Source: Rhizobium sp. P40RR-XXII
GTDB taxonomy: Bacteria > Pseudomonadota > Alphaproteobacteria > Rhizobiales > Rhizobiaceae
NCBI RefSeq assembly: GCF_012641405.1
Contig: NZ_JABAII010000001.1
Coordinates: forward strand, 186,001 to 250,000
Direction: 5' to 3'
DNA length: 64,000 nucleotides
Shown here: one piece after another, positions 1 through 9,624 of the stretch
Layout of the letters: each line of letters opens with the position of its first letter
Position numbering within the stretch: position 1 is the first letter of the stretch
The notes under the pieces: generated by a model
The model's database searches: none
Seen by the model: only the letters and a program-made list of their open reading frames with translations
Told to the model about the DNA's origin: nothing
Position numbers and translations under genes: made by a program

Positions 1-1459
1 TGGCGATGGCCGCAACGTCATCGCCGCTGCCGATGCGGGCAAAGCCGCCGGGCATGATCTGCCAGCCGCTTTCCGTGCGGGCGGCGAAGACGCGCAGGCT
101 CATCGGCCGCGGCGTCAGCCTGCCGTTGACCCAGGCCGGCGTGGTCGAAAGCGTGACGACCTCCTGGCCGACCAGCTTGTGACCTTCGGTCGCCAGCCAG
201 TCCGCGATCGAATCGCGGGCGGTGCTGCGCAAAGTCGAGCCCAGCACGGACTGGCCGTTGTCATCGAAGAAGGGCATGCAGGAATAGGCCGGGCCTATGA
301 CCATCTTCTCGATATCGGCGGCGACATGCTCGCGCTCGGTCTTCTGGCCGCACCACCAGGTGGCGATCGACGGCAGCTTCAATTCCTCGCCGCGCAGATG
401 CCGACAGATGGTCGGCATGAAGGCGAGCAGGGCGCGTGTTTCGAGGACGCCGGAGCCGAGCGCATTAACGATGGTCACCGTCTGCGCCCGCAAGGCTTCG
501 ATCATGCCCGGCGTGCCGATATGAGAGTGCTGGTTGAGCTCCAGGGGATCGGCATAGGCGGCATCGAGGCGGCGCCAGAGCACGCTGATCGGCCGCAGCC
601 CCGCGACGGTGCGCACCATCAGCTGATCGTTGACGACGGTGATGTCCTCGCCCTCGAGCAGCATGAAGCCGAGATAGCGGGCGATGTAGGCGTGTTCGTA
701 ATAGGTCTCGTTGGCAGGTCCCGGCGTCAGGACGGCGACGCGACCCTCGGCGCGGCGCTTGCCGCCAAGCAGGGCATCCCGAAAAGCGCCGAAGAAGGAG
801 GCGAGGCGGTGGACCTTGGTTTCCGCATAGATATCGGAGAAGGCACGGGTGGTTGCGACGCGGGTTTCCAACGCAAAGCCGGCACCTGACGGAGCCTGCG
901 CGCGGTCGGCCAGCACCCACCAGTTACCATCAGGGCCGCGGCCGACCTCGAACGCCAGGAAATGCAGATAGTGACCGTTCGCCGGCTTGACGCCGACGAG
1001 CGGACGCAGGAATTCCGAATTGGCCGCGATCAAGGCCGGCGGCAGCAGGCCTTCGCTGACCAGCCGGCCGTCGCCATAGATGTCGGCTATGACCTCTTCG
1101 AGCAGATCGGCGCGCTGGCGCAGCCCTTCCGAAAGCACTTGCCACTCGCGCTCATCGATGAGCACGGGAATATGAGATATCGGCCAGCCGCGTTCGCTGA
1201 CACCCGCCGCCCCGTAGGCGCGATAGAAAACGCCCGCATCGCGCAGATAGCGGTCGGCGCGGGCGAAGCGCTCCGTCAGCTCCTGTTCCGACATGCGCGA
1301 CAGCGCCGACAGGAGGTTCTGCCAGACCGGGCGGACAGCGCCTTTGTTGTCGACCATTTCGTCGGCGACGCCGGGCAAGGGACGATAGGCAAAGGCCGGA
1401 TCCTTGCCGGTTCCGGTCTTTACTTCGTCCCGCCGTTCCGTCGCCGGTTTTCTAGCCAT
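1..1459 (-). CDS. Circularly permuted type 2 ATP-grasp protein (DUF404/DUF407), 3' end outside window
   Basis: The minus strand is open from an ATG at 1459 to the left edge (486 codons) with no stop, so the protein is C-terminally truncated by the window. The N terminus reads MARKPATERR. Conserved-looking blocks include LTPGPANETYYEH, NALGSGVLETRALLAF and PAWVNGRLTPRP, which fit the circularly permuted ATP-grasp family. Family members are predicted, not proven, to form amide bonds using ATP. A GGA element lies 7 bases before the ATG. The start is only 13 bp after the stop of the DUF2126 gene, so the two are surely one transcript. Some homologs carry an alpha-E (DUF403) domain after the ATP-grasp part; whether this one does lies outside the window. 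The family call is confident. The reaction is unknown. Confidence 0.85.
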   Translation of the reverse strand, partial: MARKPATERRDEVKTGTGKDPAFAYRPLPGVADEMVDNKGAVRPVWQNLLSALSRMSEQELTERFARADRYLRDAGVFYRAYGAAGVSERGWPISHIPVLIDEREWQVLSEGLRQRADLLEEVIADIYGDGRLVSEGLLPPALIAANSEFLRPLVGVKPANGHYLHFLAFEVGRGPDGNWWVLADRAQAPSGAGFALETRVATTRAFSDIYAETKVHRLASFFGAFRDALLGGKRRAEGRVAVLTPGPANETYYEHAYIARYLGFMLLEGEDITVVNDQLMVRTVAGLRPISVLWRRLDAAYADPLELNQHSHIGTPGMIEALRAQTVTIVNALGSGVLETRALLAFMPTICRHLRGEELKLPSIATWWCGQKTEREHVAADIEKMVIGPAYSCMPFFDDNGQSVLGSTLRSTARDSIADWLATEGHKLVGQEVVTLSTTPAWVNGRLTPRPMSLRVFAARTESGWQIMPGGFARIGSGDDVAAIA

Positions 1460-1472
1460 GCACAGTTCCGTC

Positions 1473-4400
1473 TCAAATTCCTGCAGGCCGCCTGAGGTCG
1501 AGCGTCAGCGGGAATTCCACCGACGCAGTCTCCGGTCTCAAGGCGTAGCCACCCGCTGTATGCCCCCAAGGTTCGAAACGCGCAAGTCGTCGCGCCTCAG
1601 CCTCGTTGCCGTTGACGGGGAATGTGTCGTAGTTCCGGCCGCCCGGGTGAGCAACATGGTAGATGCAGCCGCCGATCGAACGCCCCGACCACGTGTCGTA
1701 GATATCGAAGGTCAGCGGCGTATCGATAGGCAGGACCGGATGCAGACCGGAGGCGGGATGCCATGCCTTATAGCGCACGCCGGCAACCGAAACGCCTGAA
1801 GTTCCCGTCGGCGTCAGCGGCACGGGACGGCCGTTGCAGGTCACGGTATAGCGCGATGGATTGGAGGTTTCGAACCGAAGCTGCAGGCGTTCGACCGACG
1901 AATCGACGTAACGCACGGTGCCGCCGACCGCACCCTCTTCGCCGAGCACATGCCATGGCTCCAGCGCCTGGCGCAGCTCCAGCTTGTTGCCTTCATATTC
2001 GACTTCCCCGCAGAAGGGGAACCGGAATTCAAGTTGTGCCTGGAACCATTCCGGCCGCAGGTCGAAACCGTTTTCGCGGAGATCGGCGAGAACGTCGAGG
2101 AAATCCTGCCAGACATAGTGCGGCAGCATGAAGCGATCATGCAGCATCGTGCCCCAGCGCACGAATCGGCCATCGATCGGGTTGCGCCAGAAGCGGGCGA
2201 TCAGCGCGCGCACCAGCAATTGCTGGGCAAGGCTCATGCGGGCATTCGGCGGCATTTCGAAACCGCGGAATTCGACGAGGCCGAGGCGTCCCGTCGGGCC
2301 ATCCGGCGAGAATAGCTTGTCGATGCAGATTTCCGAGCGGTGGGTGTTGCCGCTGGAATCGGTCAGAAGGTTGCGGAACAGGCGATCCACAAGCCAGGGC
2401 AGAGGCGGGTTGCCACGGCCGGGCGCGGGCACCTGGGCTATCGCGATTTCCAGCTCGTAAAGGCTGTCGTGGCGCGCCTCGTCGATGCGGGGTGCCTGGC
2501 TGGTAGGGCCGATGAACAGGCCGGAAAAGAGATAGGATAGGGAAGGGTGGCGCTGCCAGTGCAGCACCAGGCTCTTCAGCAGGTCGGGACGGCGCAGGAA
2601 GGGGCTGTCGTTCGGATTGGCCCCGCCGACGACGACATGGTTGCCGCCGCCGGTGCCGGTGTGACGGCCGTCGATCAGGAACTTGTCGGTGCCGAGACGC
2701 GTTTGCCGCGCCTCTTCGTAAACCGCCGTGGTAATGTCAACGCATTCCTGCCAGTTCGATGCGGGATGGACGTTGACCTCGATCACGCCGGGATCGGGTG
2801 CGACGCGGATGACGTTGATGCGCTCGTCCTGCGGCGGCGAATAGCCCTCGATATGCACCGGTAGTCCAAGCTCCGCCGCTGCATTTTCCGCTGCAGCCAA
2901 AAGTTCGAGATACTGCTCGATCCCTTCGGTCGGCGGCATGAAGACACAGAGCCGGCCATCGCGCGGCTCGACCGAGATGGCCGTGCGCACCACGCCACGG
3001 ATATCGCCAAGCGTCTGTTCTACGCGTGATTGCGCGCCTTCATCGGCCTGGAACGAGGCTTCCGGCATGGCGCGGCCGGCGGGCACGATGACTTCAGGCA
3101 ATGGCGTACGCGGAATGGAGGGATCGACGGTATGGATATAGGGATACCGCGACGGGGGTACATAGGGCAGGGTGCCGAGCGGCAGACGGTAGCCGATCGG
3201 CGAGTCTCCCGGCATCAGGTAAATCTTGCCGCGGCGCGTACTCCATTTTTCACTGACCCAGCGCGTGCCCGAGGCTCGTGCATTCCAGGCCTGCACGGGA
3301 AGGACATAGCCGGTCGCCGTTGTCAGGCCACGCTCGAAGACGCGGGCAATGCGGCTGCGTTCCTCCGGGTCCTTCAGCTTCGAATTGGACGGGTCGACAT
3401 TTTCCGGCAGGCTGCCTTCCTTGATGATCCATTCGGCCGGGTCTTCGTAGGCCGGCAGCACCATGTCGGGCTCGATCGCCAGCTCCTTGGCAATTGCGCT
3501 CAGAAGCTTTCCGGCATCGTCCGCACTTGCGCCGGTCTTGACGGTCTCCTGCGCAATCAAGGCGGGGTTCTGCCAGACGGGCTTGCCGTCCTTGCGCCAG
3601 TAAAGCGAGAAGGTCCAGCGCGGCAGGCTTTCGCCCGGATACCATTTGCCCTGACCATAATGCAGGAAGCCGCCAGGCGCGAAGCGCTCGCGCAGGCGGC
3701 GGATCAGCTGATCGGCCATGTCGCGCTTGGTCGGGCCGACCGCGGCGGTGTTCCATTCTTCCGACTGAAAGTCGTCGATCGAGATGAAGGTCGGCTCCCC
3801 GCCCATGGTCAGGCGTACGTCGTTGGCTTGCAGGACACGATCGACCTCCTCGCCGAGCGCGTTCAGCGCATCCCAGCTTTCGTCGGAGAAGGGCTTGGTG
3901 ATGCGCGGGTGTTCGGCGACACGGGCCACCTTCATATCGAAATCGAATTCGGTCCTCGCCTCACCGAAATAGCCGCCCGAGATCGGCGCGGCATTGCGGT
4001 AATGCGGCGTGGCCGCAAGCGGAATGTGGCTCTCGCCGGTCAGAAGTCCGGAGGTCGGATCGAGGCCGACCCAGCCGGCGCCGGGAAGGTAGACTTCGGC
4101 CCAGGCATGCAGATCGGTGAAATCGACCTCGGTGCCAGAGGGGCCGTCGAGCGCTTTCAGATCCGGCGTAAGCTGGATGAGATAGCCGGAGACGAAGCGG
4201 GCGGCGAGGCCAAGGTGACGCAGCACCTGTGCCAGCAGCCAGCTGGTGTCGCGGCAGGACCCCCTGGCTTTTTCCAGAGTCTCCTCAGGCGCCTGCACGC
4301 CGGCTTCCATGCGAATGACATAGCCGATCTCCCGCTGCAGCCGTGCATTGAGGCCGACGATCATGTCGACGGTCTTTTGTTCCGAGCGGTCGAGTGTGGC

Positions 4401-4793
4401 GAGGAAGGCTTTCAGCCGGGGACCAGGCTCCTCCGGCGTCATATAGATCGACAAATCCTCGCGGATGGTCTCGGGATAGTCGAAGGGCCATTTGGTCGCT
4501 TCCTCTTCGACGAAAAAGTCGAAGGGATTGTAGACCGTCATATCGGCGACGAGATCGACTTCGATCTTCAGCTCGGTCACCGGATCGGGAAAGACGAAGC
4601 GGGCGAGATAATTGCCGTAGGGATCCTGTTGCAGGTTCACGAAATGATTTGACGGCGTGACCTTCAGCGAGTGGCTCAGCACGCGCGTCTTGGAATGCGA
4701 GGCGGGTTTCAGACGGATGATCTGGGGGCCGAGGCGAACCGGATTGTCGTATTTATAATGGGTGAGATGATAGATGCTTGCCTTGATCGCCAT
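1473..4793 (-). CDS. Transglutaminase-like protein fused to DUF2126 (putative amidoligase)
   Basis: This 1106-aa protein has an N-terminal transglutaminase-like domain. A catalytic Cys is visible at about residue 180 (GSCRDTSW), with His at about 229 ([12 protein letters not shown]) and Asp at about 245 (GLDPTSG), so the triad is intact. The long C-terminal part (roughly 300-1100) matches my knowledge of DUF2126, predicted to be a glutamine-synthetase-fold COOH-NH2 ligase. There is no signal peptide, so it is probably cytosolic. It heads an operon with the ATP-grasp gene 13 bp downstream. Comparative genomics has linked such genes with alpha-E proteins and Anbu-type proteases in a predicted peptide-modifying system. 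Substrate and product are unknown. Confidence 0.88.
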   Translation of the reverse strand: MAIKASIYHLTHYKYDNPVRLGPQIIRLKPASHSKTRVLSHSLKVTPSNHFVNLQQDPYGNYLARFVFPDPVTELKIEVDLVADMTVYNPFDFFVEEEATKWPFDYPETIREDLSIYMTPEEPGPRLKAFLATLDRSEQKTVDMIVGLNARLQREIGYVIRMEAGVQAPEETLEKARGSCRDTSWLLAQVLRHLGLAARFVSGYLIQLTPDLKALDGPSGTEVDFTDLHAWAEVYLPGAGWVGLDPTSGLLTGESHIPLAATPHYRNAAPISGGYFGEARTEFDFDMKVARVAEHPRITKPFSDESWDALNALGEEVDRVLQANDVRLTMGGEPTFISIDDFQSEEWNTAAVGPTKRDMADQLIRRLRERFAPGGFLHYGQGKWYPGESLPRWTFSLYWRKDGKPVWQNPALIAQETVKTGASADDAGKLLSAIAKELAIEPDMVLPAYEDPAEWIIKEGSLPENVDPSNSKLKDPEERSRIARVFERGLTTATGYVLPVQAWNARASGTRWVSEKWSTRRGKIYLMPGDSPIGYRLPLGTLPYVPPSRYPYIHTVDPSIPRTPLPEVIVPAGRAMPEASFQADEGAQSRVEQTLGDIRGVVRTAISVEPRDGRLCVFMPPTEGIEQYLELLAAAENAAAELGLPVHIEGYSPPQDERINVIRVAPDPGVIEVNVHPASNWQECVDITTAVYEEARQTRLGTDKFLIDGRHTGTGGGNHVVVGGANPNDSPFLRRPDLLKSLVLHWQRHPSLSYLFSGLFIGPTSQAPRIDEARHDSLYELEIAIAQVPAPGRGNPPLPWLVDRLFRNLLTDSSGNTHRSEICIDKLFSPDGPTGRLGLVEFRGFEMPPNARMSLAQQLLVRALIARFWRNPIDGRFVRWGTMLHDRFMLPHYVWQDFLDVLADLRENGFDLRPEWFQAQLEFRFPFCGEVEYEGNKLELRQALEPWHVLGEEGAVGGTVRYVDSSVERLQLRFETSNPSRYTVTCNGRPVPLTPTGTSGVSVAGVRYKAWHPASGLHPVLPIDTPLTFDIYDTWSGRSIGGCIYHVAHPGGRNYDTFPVNGNEAEARRLARFEPWGHTAGGYALRPETASVEFPLTLDLRRPAGI

Positions 4794-4915
4794 ATGTCTC
4801 TTCGCCTAGCCCGCATCGTTGTGCGGTGATTGCTGTTCCCACAGACAGTGTGTGCAATGCAGCGAAAGAAAGCAAGGCGTCTGTCGGCGCTTCGGAAACT
4901 CCTACCGTATAACGC

Positions 4916-4948
4916 CAAAACAAAAACGGCGGGTTTTCGCCCGCCGTT
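4916..4948 (-). terminator. Rho-independent terminator after manC
   Basis: A 9-bp stem (4925-4933 pairing with 4940-4948) with a 6-nt loop. On the minus strand it is followed by TTTTTGTTTT. It sits 27 bp after the manC stop and separates manC from the transglutaminase/DUF2126 gene. Confidence 0.85.
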
Positions 4949-4975
4949 CTGAAATCCCTGTTTTGCTGCTTGCGA

Positions 4976-6403
4976 TCAGCTTCGGCCGAACTCGTCGACG
5001 AGGCGGATGATGTCGTCCTCGCCGAGATAGGAGCCGGTCTGCACTTCGATGAGCTCCAGCAGGATCTTGCCCGGGTTCGACAGGCGATGCACTTCGCCGA
5101 GCGGGATATAGATCGACTCGTTTTCGCGCAGCATCTGCACATTTTCGCCGACGGTTACTTCGGCCGTGCCCTTGACGACGATCCAGTGCTCGGAGCGGTG
5201 GTGATGCTTCTGCAGCGACAGCTTCTTGCCGGGAAGGACGAAGATGCGCTTGACCTGGAAGCGCTCGCCGTTCAGCACCGACGTATAGCCGCCCCACGGG
5301 CGATAGGAGGTCGGATGCGTCTCGGTGAGCTTGGCCGTCTTCTTTTCGCTTGCGAGCAGCTTGACGAGCTTGCCGACTTCCTGGCTGTCCTTGAGATGGC
5401 CGACATAGACGGCGTCCTCGCTGGCGATGACGGCGACGTCTTCAAGACCCTGTACGGCCACATGAAGGCTGTGCGTCATCACGAGCGAATTCTTCGTGTT
5501 GACCAGTGTCGTGGCGCCGGCGGAGACGTTGCCGCTTTCATCGCGATTGCCGACTTTCCAGACGGCGTCCCAGCTGCCGAGGTCGGACCAGGTGAAGGGC
5601 GAGGGGACGACGGCGGCGTTTGCCGTCTTTTCCATCAGCGCGTAGTCGATGGAAATATTGGGGCTCTTGGAGAAGGCGTCGGCATCCAGACGGGTGAAAT
5701 CGAGGTCGCGGGTCGCCTTGGAAACGGCCTTGCTGGCGGTCTTCTCGACGTCGGACGCATATTCCTTCATTTCGTCCAGAAGCTGAGCGGCCGAGAACAT
5801 GAACATGCCGGAGTTCCAGTAGAAGCTGCCGCTTGCCACCATCTCCTCAGCCTTGTCCAGCGCTGGCTTTTCGACGAAGCGCTTGACGGCATGGGCGCCG
5901 GTCGAAAGCGCCTTGCCGCTTTCGATATAGCCATAGCCGGTGGCCGGTTCCGTCGGCTTGATGCCAAAGGTGACGAGCTTGCCCTGAAGGGCTGTGTCGC
6001 GCGCCTGGCGCACGCAATCATAATAGGTCGCGTTGGCGTCGATCTCATAGTCGGAGCCGAGGACGTGCATGATCGCGTCCTTGCCGAAAAGCTCGGTGAC
6101 GAGCGCAGCGGCGGCCGCAACGGCGGCAGCGGTATTGCGGGCGACCGGCTCCAGCAGCACGGCGGCCAGTTTCAGGTCGAGCTCGCGGGCCTGTTCCGCA
6201 ACGAGGAAGCGGAATTCCTCGTTGGTCAGGACAATCGGCGCTTCGTAGAGCTCGGCATCGGCAACGCGCTCCAGCGTGTTCTGAAACAGCGTCCTGTCGC
6301 CGATGAACTGGATAAATTGCTTCGGGGCGGATGCGCGCGATAGCGGCCATAGCCGCGTACCCTTGCCGCCTGCCATAATCACCGGAACGATCTTTGCTGC
6401 CAT
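4976..6403 (-). CDS. manC: Mannose-1-phosphate guanylyltransferase / mannose-6-phosphate isomerase
   Basis: This 475-aa type II phosphomannose isomerase/GDP-mannose pyrophosphorylase makes GDP-mannose from mannose-1-phosphate and GTP, and usually also interconverts fructose-6-P and mannose-6-P. The N-terminal signature GGKGTRLWPLSR lies at residues 13-24. The C-terminal cupin domain has the metal-binding run LQKHHHRSEHW. The length is normal for the family. GDP-mannose feeds GDP-fucose, LPS and exopolysaccharide synthesis; in some rhizobia the homolog is noeJ, used for Nod factor fucosylation, but no nod genes are seen here. It is transcribed alone, with its own terminator downstream. Confidence 0.95.
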   Translation of the reverse strand: MAAKIVPVIMAGGKGTRLWPLSRASAPKQFIQFIGDRTLFQNTLERVADAELYEAPIVLTNEEFRFLVAEQARELDLKLAAVLLEPVARNTAAAVAAAAALVTELFGKDAIMHVLGSDYEIDANATYYDCVRQARDTALQGKLVTFGIKPTEPATGYGYIESGKALSTGAHAVKRFVEKPALDKAEEMVASGSFYWNSGMFMFSAAQLLDEMKEYASDVEKTASKAVSKATRDLDFTRLDADAFSKSPNISIDYALMEKTANAAVVPSPFTWSDLGSWDAVWKVGNRDESGNVSAGATTLVNTKNSLVMTHSLHVAVQGLEDVAVIASEDAVYVGHLKDSQEVGKLVKLLASEKKTAKLTETHPTSYRPWGGYTSVLNGERFQVKRIFVLPGKKLSLQKHHHRSEHWIVVKGTAEVTVGENVQMLRENESIYIPLGEVHRLSNPGKILLELIEVQTGSYLGEDDIIRLVDEFGRS

Positions 6404-6611
6404 ACTCTGCCTCTCCTAGACACTTCATTCGAGAGCCGGCCGTCAAGAAGCGCAACCGCTGCGCTTTCCGCCATGCTCCTTCGACAACGTCAATCGCCAT
6501 TGCGATATTTTTCGGCAAAACGCTAGCGCTAATATGTCAGCAGCGTAAACATTCGGCGATCTCGGCTCGGAAACTCTACGGAAAATCCGTTCAAGGCGCT
6601 GTCCTGAGTGA

Positions 6612-6641
6612 AAAGGTGGAGGCCGTCGTGAAACGGTCTCC
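6612..6641 (-). terminator. Weak hairpin terminator after the DUF475 gene
   Basis: An imperfect stem (6618-6626 with 6633-6641, one mismatch on the minus strand) is followed on the minus strand by ACCTTTTC. It lies about 55 bp after the stop of the DUF475 gene. The T-run is short, so this is tentative. Confidence 0.4.
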
Positions 6642-6695
6642 GCCATCGATGCATCACGACTCGCCCGCAGGCGGCGGCCTTCAGTGCGTTACTGT

Positions 6696-7808
6696 CTATG
6701 CTTCCGCCCTATCGTGCTGTTCTTCGTGCTGTTTGTCGGGCACTGGCACATGGTGAAGGCCGGTGCGCCTGTTGTAGCGGATGGACGACCAGAGCGAGAT
6801 GCCGATCAGGGCCGCGCCGCCGAGGCCGGTGACGACTTCCGGAATGTGTATCAGCGTCTGCACATACATGATCACGGAGAGGATCAGGATGGCGTAGAAG
6901 GCGCCGTGCTCGAGGTAGCGGTAATGGGCGAGCGTGCCCTTTTCCACCAGCATGATCGTCATGGAGCGGACATACATGGCGCCGATGCCGAGGCCGATGG
7001 CGATGATGAACAGGTTCTGCGTCAAGGCGAATGCGCCGATGACGCCGTCGAAGGAGAAGCTGGCATCGAGGATTTCGAGATAGAGAAATGCGCCGAAACC
7101 GCCCCTTGCGGCAGCGCTCATCGTCTTTTGTGAAGCGTCCAGGAAACCGGCCAGGACTTCCACCAGGAGAAAGGTCAGGAGACCATAGATGGAGGCATGC
7201 AGGAAGGTCGTCGAATCGTCGCTGTCCAGCAAGGAACTGAAGATGAGGACGAGAATCAGCACGAAGGCGATTTCAACACCCTTGACAGTGGCGAAATGCG
7301 CCATGCGCTTCTCTATGAAGCCGATCCAGTGCACATCCTTTTCGTGATTGAAGAAATAGGTCAGGCCGACCATCATCAGGAATGTGCCGCCGAAGGCGGC
7401 GATCGGCAGATGCGCATTCTGCATGATCTGCGCATATTGCTCAGGCCTGGTGGCGGCGAGCTTTAGCGCCTCCCACGGATCGATCCATGCGGCGATCGCG
7501 ACGATTGCCAGCGGAAAGACGATGCGCATGCCGAAGACGGCGATGATGATGCCCCATGTCAGGAAGCGATGCTGCCAGACCGGCGTCATCTCCTTCAGCT
7601 TGTTGGCATTGACGATGGCATTGTCGAAGGAGAGCGAAATTTCCAATACGGCGAGGACCGCGCAGATGAAGAAAGCCGTGGCGAGGCCGCCCATCGTGCC
7701 GGTGGTGTTCCAGCCCAGGAAGGCGCCGAGAGCAAGGCCGCCGACGGTGACGACGAAGGCCCAGCCGAAATAGCCGAGCACGGATTTGGAGGTGGCGGGC
7801 GGCGTCAT
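6696..7808 (-). CDS. DUF475 / TerC-like integral membrane protein
   Basis: This 370-aa polytopic membrane protein has about nine hydrophobic segments. Acidic motifs within membrane helices (SFDNAIVNANKL near residue 60, and SFSFDGVIGAFA later) match the TerC/DUF475 family. TerC-like proteins are linked to metal-ion export and tellurite resistance, but the substrate of DUF475 members is not established. An upstream in-frame start at 7928 would add 40 residues without membrane character. The ATG at 7808 has AAGGTG at good spacing and begins a normal N terminus, so I chose it. The C-terminal tail is His- and Glu-rich. It is monocistronic. Confidence 0.85.
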   Translation of the reverse strand: MTPPATSKSVLGYFGWAFVVTVGGLALGAFLGWNTTGTMGGLATAFFICAVLAVLEISLSFDNAIVNANKLKEMTPVWQHRFLTWGIIIAVFGMRIVFPLAIVAIAAWIDPWEALKLAATRPEQYAQIMQNAHLPIAAFGGTFLMMVGLTYFFNHEKDVHWIGFIEKRMAHFATVKGVEIAFVLILVLIFSSLLDSDDSTTFLHASIYGLLTFLLVEVLAGFLDASQKTMSAAARGGFGAFLYLEILDASFSFDGVIGAFALTQNLFIIAIGLGIGAMYVRSMTIMLVEKGTLAHYRYLEHGAFYAILILSVIMYVQTLIHIPEVVTGLGGAALIGISLWSSIRYNRRTGLHHVPVPDKQHEEQHDRAEA

Positions 7809-8112
7809 GGGCGCACCTTGCCACAAATGGAGTGACGATTTCCGGATGGGGCGAGCAGCCGTATGCCGAAGACGGCATGCGGGCGAGGCATGGTCGAGCT
7901 GTTCATGAAAAGAAGTCCGCCGGCTCATCTGCAGGCGGTACCGACATCGCGAGAGCGCCGTGAAAACTCTCGCCAGAGGGGCCCGGCACCAAAGTTCAAT
8001 CCGTCGCCGATGTCAGGAAGGCGCGGAGATAGTCAATATCTAGTGAAGTCGCGACACAGGTCAAGAGTTGAATTAGGACATGCCCACGTTGCTCCCAATA
8101 ATTGCGAATTTG
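7809..8112. other. Divergent intergenic region, no gene seen
   Basis: About 300 bp lie between the start of the DUF475 gene and the stress promoter of the 83-aa gene. Frames open here show no family resemblance or ribosome binding site. The stretch must hold the DUF475 promoter, but I cannot place it convincingly. Confidence 0.5.
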
Positions 8113-8137
8113 GGAACCAAACGGAAAAGGCTGCGTT
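8113..8137 (+). promoter_or_regulatory. EcfG/RpoE2-type general stress promoter
   Basis: GGAAC at 8113-8117 and CGTT at 8134-8137 are separated by exactly 16 bp. This is the consensus of the alphaproteobacterial general stress sigma factor (EcfG, called RpoE2 in Sinorhizobium). The site lies 90 bp before the ATG of the small gene at 8228 in the right orientation. Confidence 0.7.
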
Positions 8138-8227
8138 TGGCCCTCAGGCATGTTTGCGCCGCCCGCCAAGCGGATCCCTCAGGCGGATCTGTTACCTTCA
8201 AAACAGCCATCGATAGGAGAAGCTCCC

Positions 8228-8479
8228 ATGAGCCCCGATCCCATTCACCGCAACGGACAATCGCAGAAGCCTGAATTGACGGAGCGGCAGAAGAAGGCGC
8301 GGCCGAACGCGCTTCGCCAGGCCCAGGTCCTGCCGCCACATCAGGTAGACCTGACGCTGCATCCCGTGACCCATGAGGATGTGCACGTGCCCGCCCATGT
8401 CAACGGCGCGGACCTCTCGCGCGAAGCGCCGGCCGACGCCAACCATGGTCACAAACGGAAGAGCGGCCCGCAGCATTAG
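8228..8479 (+). CDS. Small hydrophilic hypothetical protein, probable general stress gene
   Basis: This 83-aa protein is rich in His, Pro, Ala, Gln and Lys, with no membrane segment or signal peptide. I do not recognise a family. The ATG at 8228 follows AGGAGA at 8-bp spacing; a longer in-frame start at 8102 would run through the stress promoter and is rejected. The consensus EcfG promoter upstream suggests induction by general stress or stationary phase. The low-complexity, strongly hydrophilic composition fits an intrinsically disordered stress protein, which is inference. It is convergent with the secreted protein gene at 8527. Confidence 0.7.
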   Translation: MSPDPIHRNGQSQKPELTERQKKARPNALRQAQVLPPHQVDLTLHPVTHEDVHVPAHVNGADLSREAPADANHGHKRKSGPQH

Positions 8480-8526
8480 CCGGGCCGCGCCCGCTGCGGC
8501 AAAATGCTTATTTATTTGTGCCGGGT

Positions 8527-8997
8527 TTATTTGTGCTGGGGCGCCTTGCCGTCGGAGGTGAAGTTGCCGTTGAAGCTCATCTCCGTCGATTTTGCCGAGC
8601 ATTGGATGGCAACCGGCTTGCCCGCATAAGGATTGGCAAAGGTGCAGGTGCCCTTTGCTTCGACCTGGCCGGATATTTTGCTGCCGGCCCCCGTCGAGAT
8701 GACATCGATCGGCAGCTGCGCGGTTCCCTTCTCGTTGCCGGGCTTGATGCTCTTGCCGTTGCCCTGGAAGCCCAGCATCTTGCCGCCTGACGTGAAGATG
8801 AAGGTCACCGAGCCGTCGGGACCCGTCACGCTGGCGACCTCAGCCTTGCACCCCTTGGAGGCATCGAGCTTGCCGACCATGAGTTTGGAACATTTTCCAC
8901 TGACGACGGTGACGCCTTGCGACGGAAAATTTTCCACGGCGCCGGCCGACGTGGCGGCCAAGACGGTCAATCCAAAAGCAATGCCTGCGAATCGCAT
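8527..8997 (-). CDS. Secreted hypothetical protein
   Basis: This 156-aa protein has a clear Sec signal peptide (MRFAGIAFGL start, hydrophobic core, cleavage near SAGA-VE). The mature part has four cysteines, probably two disulfides, and a glycine/serine/threonine-rich beta-like composition. The family is not recognised. The ATG at 8997 is chosen over 9021 because AAGGAG lies just before it, inside what would be the longer N terminus. At its 3' end a 15-bp tandem repeat duplicates the stop region. Likely periplasmic; function unknown. Confidence 0.75.
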   Translation of the reverse strand: MRFAGIAFGLTVLAATSAGAVENFPSQGVTVVSGKCSKLMVGKLDASKGCKAEVASVTGPDGSVTFIFTSGGKMLGFQGNGKSIKPGNEKGTAQLPIDVISTGAGSKISGQVEAKGTCTFANPYAGKPVAIQCSAKSTEMSFNGNFTSDGKAPQHK

Positions 8998-9169
8998 AAG
9001 AAGGGCTCCTTTCAAGCCCACGCAGGTTCGCCGATCAAAATGTGGCAGTCAACCCAAGGCGCGGCGCAAGCCCCAGGCGACCGGCGTCGATCCCATTGCT
9101 CATCGCGCTTTAGGCTGGTGAGCAGAGCACCTCGCTATCGCAAAACGACCGCTTAGGGTTGTGAGGATC

Positions 9170-9412
9170 TCAGTGTGGGGCTGCTTCCTGAACGAGCGAG
9201 CCGATCAGCTGCAGCAAGGCATTCTGGCGGTTGCCGCCGCCAGCCAGGAATTCGTAGAGGGTCATGGTTTTCTCGCTGCCGCCGTCGACGACGTAATCCG
9301 CCTGGCGAATGACGTAGACCTCGCCGCTGTCGGTGTCGCGGGCGAGATGGAACATGTATTCGTCGCCATTGGCCTTGTGGTTCTTGTAGAACTGCCGCTT
9401 CATCACCGTCAT
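9170..9412 (-). CDS. Small conserved-looking hypothetical protein
   Basis: An 80-aa protein beginning MTVMKRQFYKNH, with a strong GGGAGGA ribosome binding site 5 bases before the ATG. The sequence reads as a compact alpha/beta domain (FHLARDTDSGEVYVIR, then MTLYEFLAGGG and a C-terminal helix). There is no signal or membrane segment. I do not recognise the family, though short proteins of this style are common in Rhizobiales. It is monocistronic. The ribosome binding site and composition make it credible as a gene. Confidence 0.65.
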   Translation of the reverse strand: MTVMKRQFYKNHKANGDEYMFHLARDTDSGEVYVIRQADYVVDGGSEKTMTLYEFLAGGGNRQNALLQLIGSLVQEAAPH

Positions 9413-9624
9413 CTCATCCTCCCGTATGATCGATGCGCTGATATGACAGTAGGATGACGGCGCGGCCGGAAGTCAAGCGGCTTCTCGCGGGAACTTGTGT
9501 CGCAGGCTGGGTGCAATTCGCAATCGTCACGAACATCAGCATGTGATTGGCTATCTTCCAAAAGACTACTATTCTCGACCTGCGCTCGAATTTTCGAGAC
9601 GTAGCAAGTTGGAGATCGAAGCAC

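Noticed and set aside
179..1495. Several plus- and minus-strand frames at the left edge
   Set aside because: They are other-frame readings of the ATP-grasp gene, which is open from 1459 to the window edge.
3030..4652. A 540-codon plus-strand frame opposite the DUF2126 gene
   Set aside because: Antisense shadow; no ribosome binding site and no recognisable protein, while the opposite strand has a clear transglutaminase domain.
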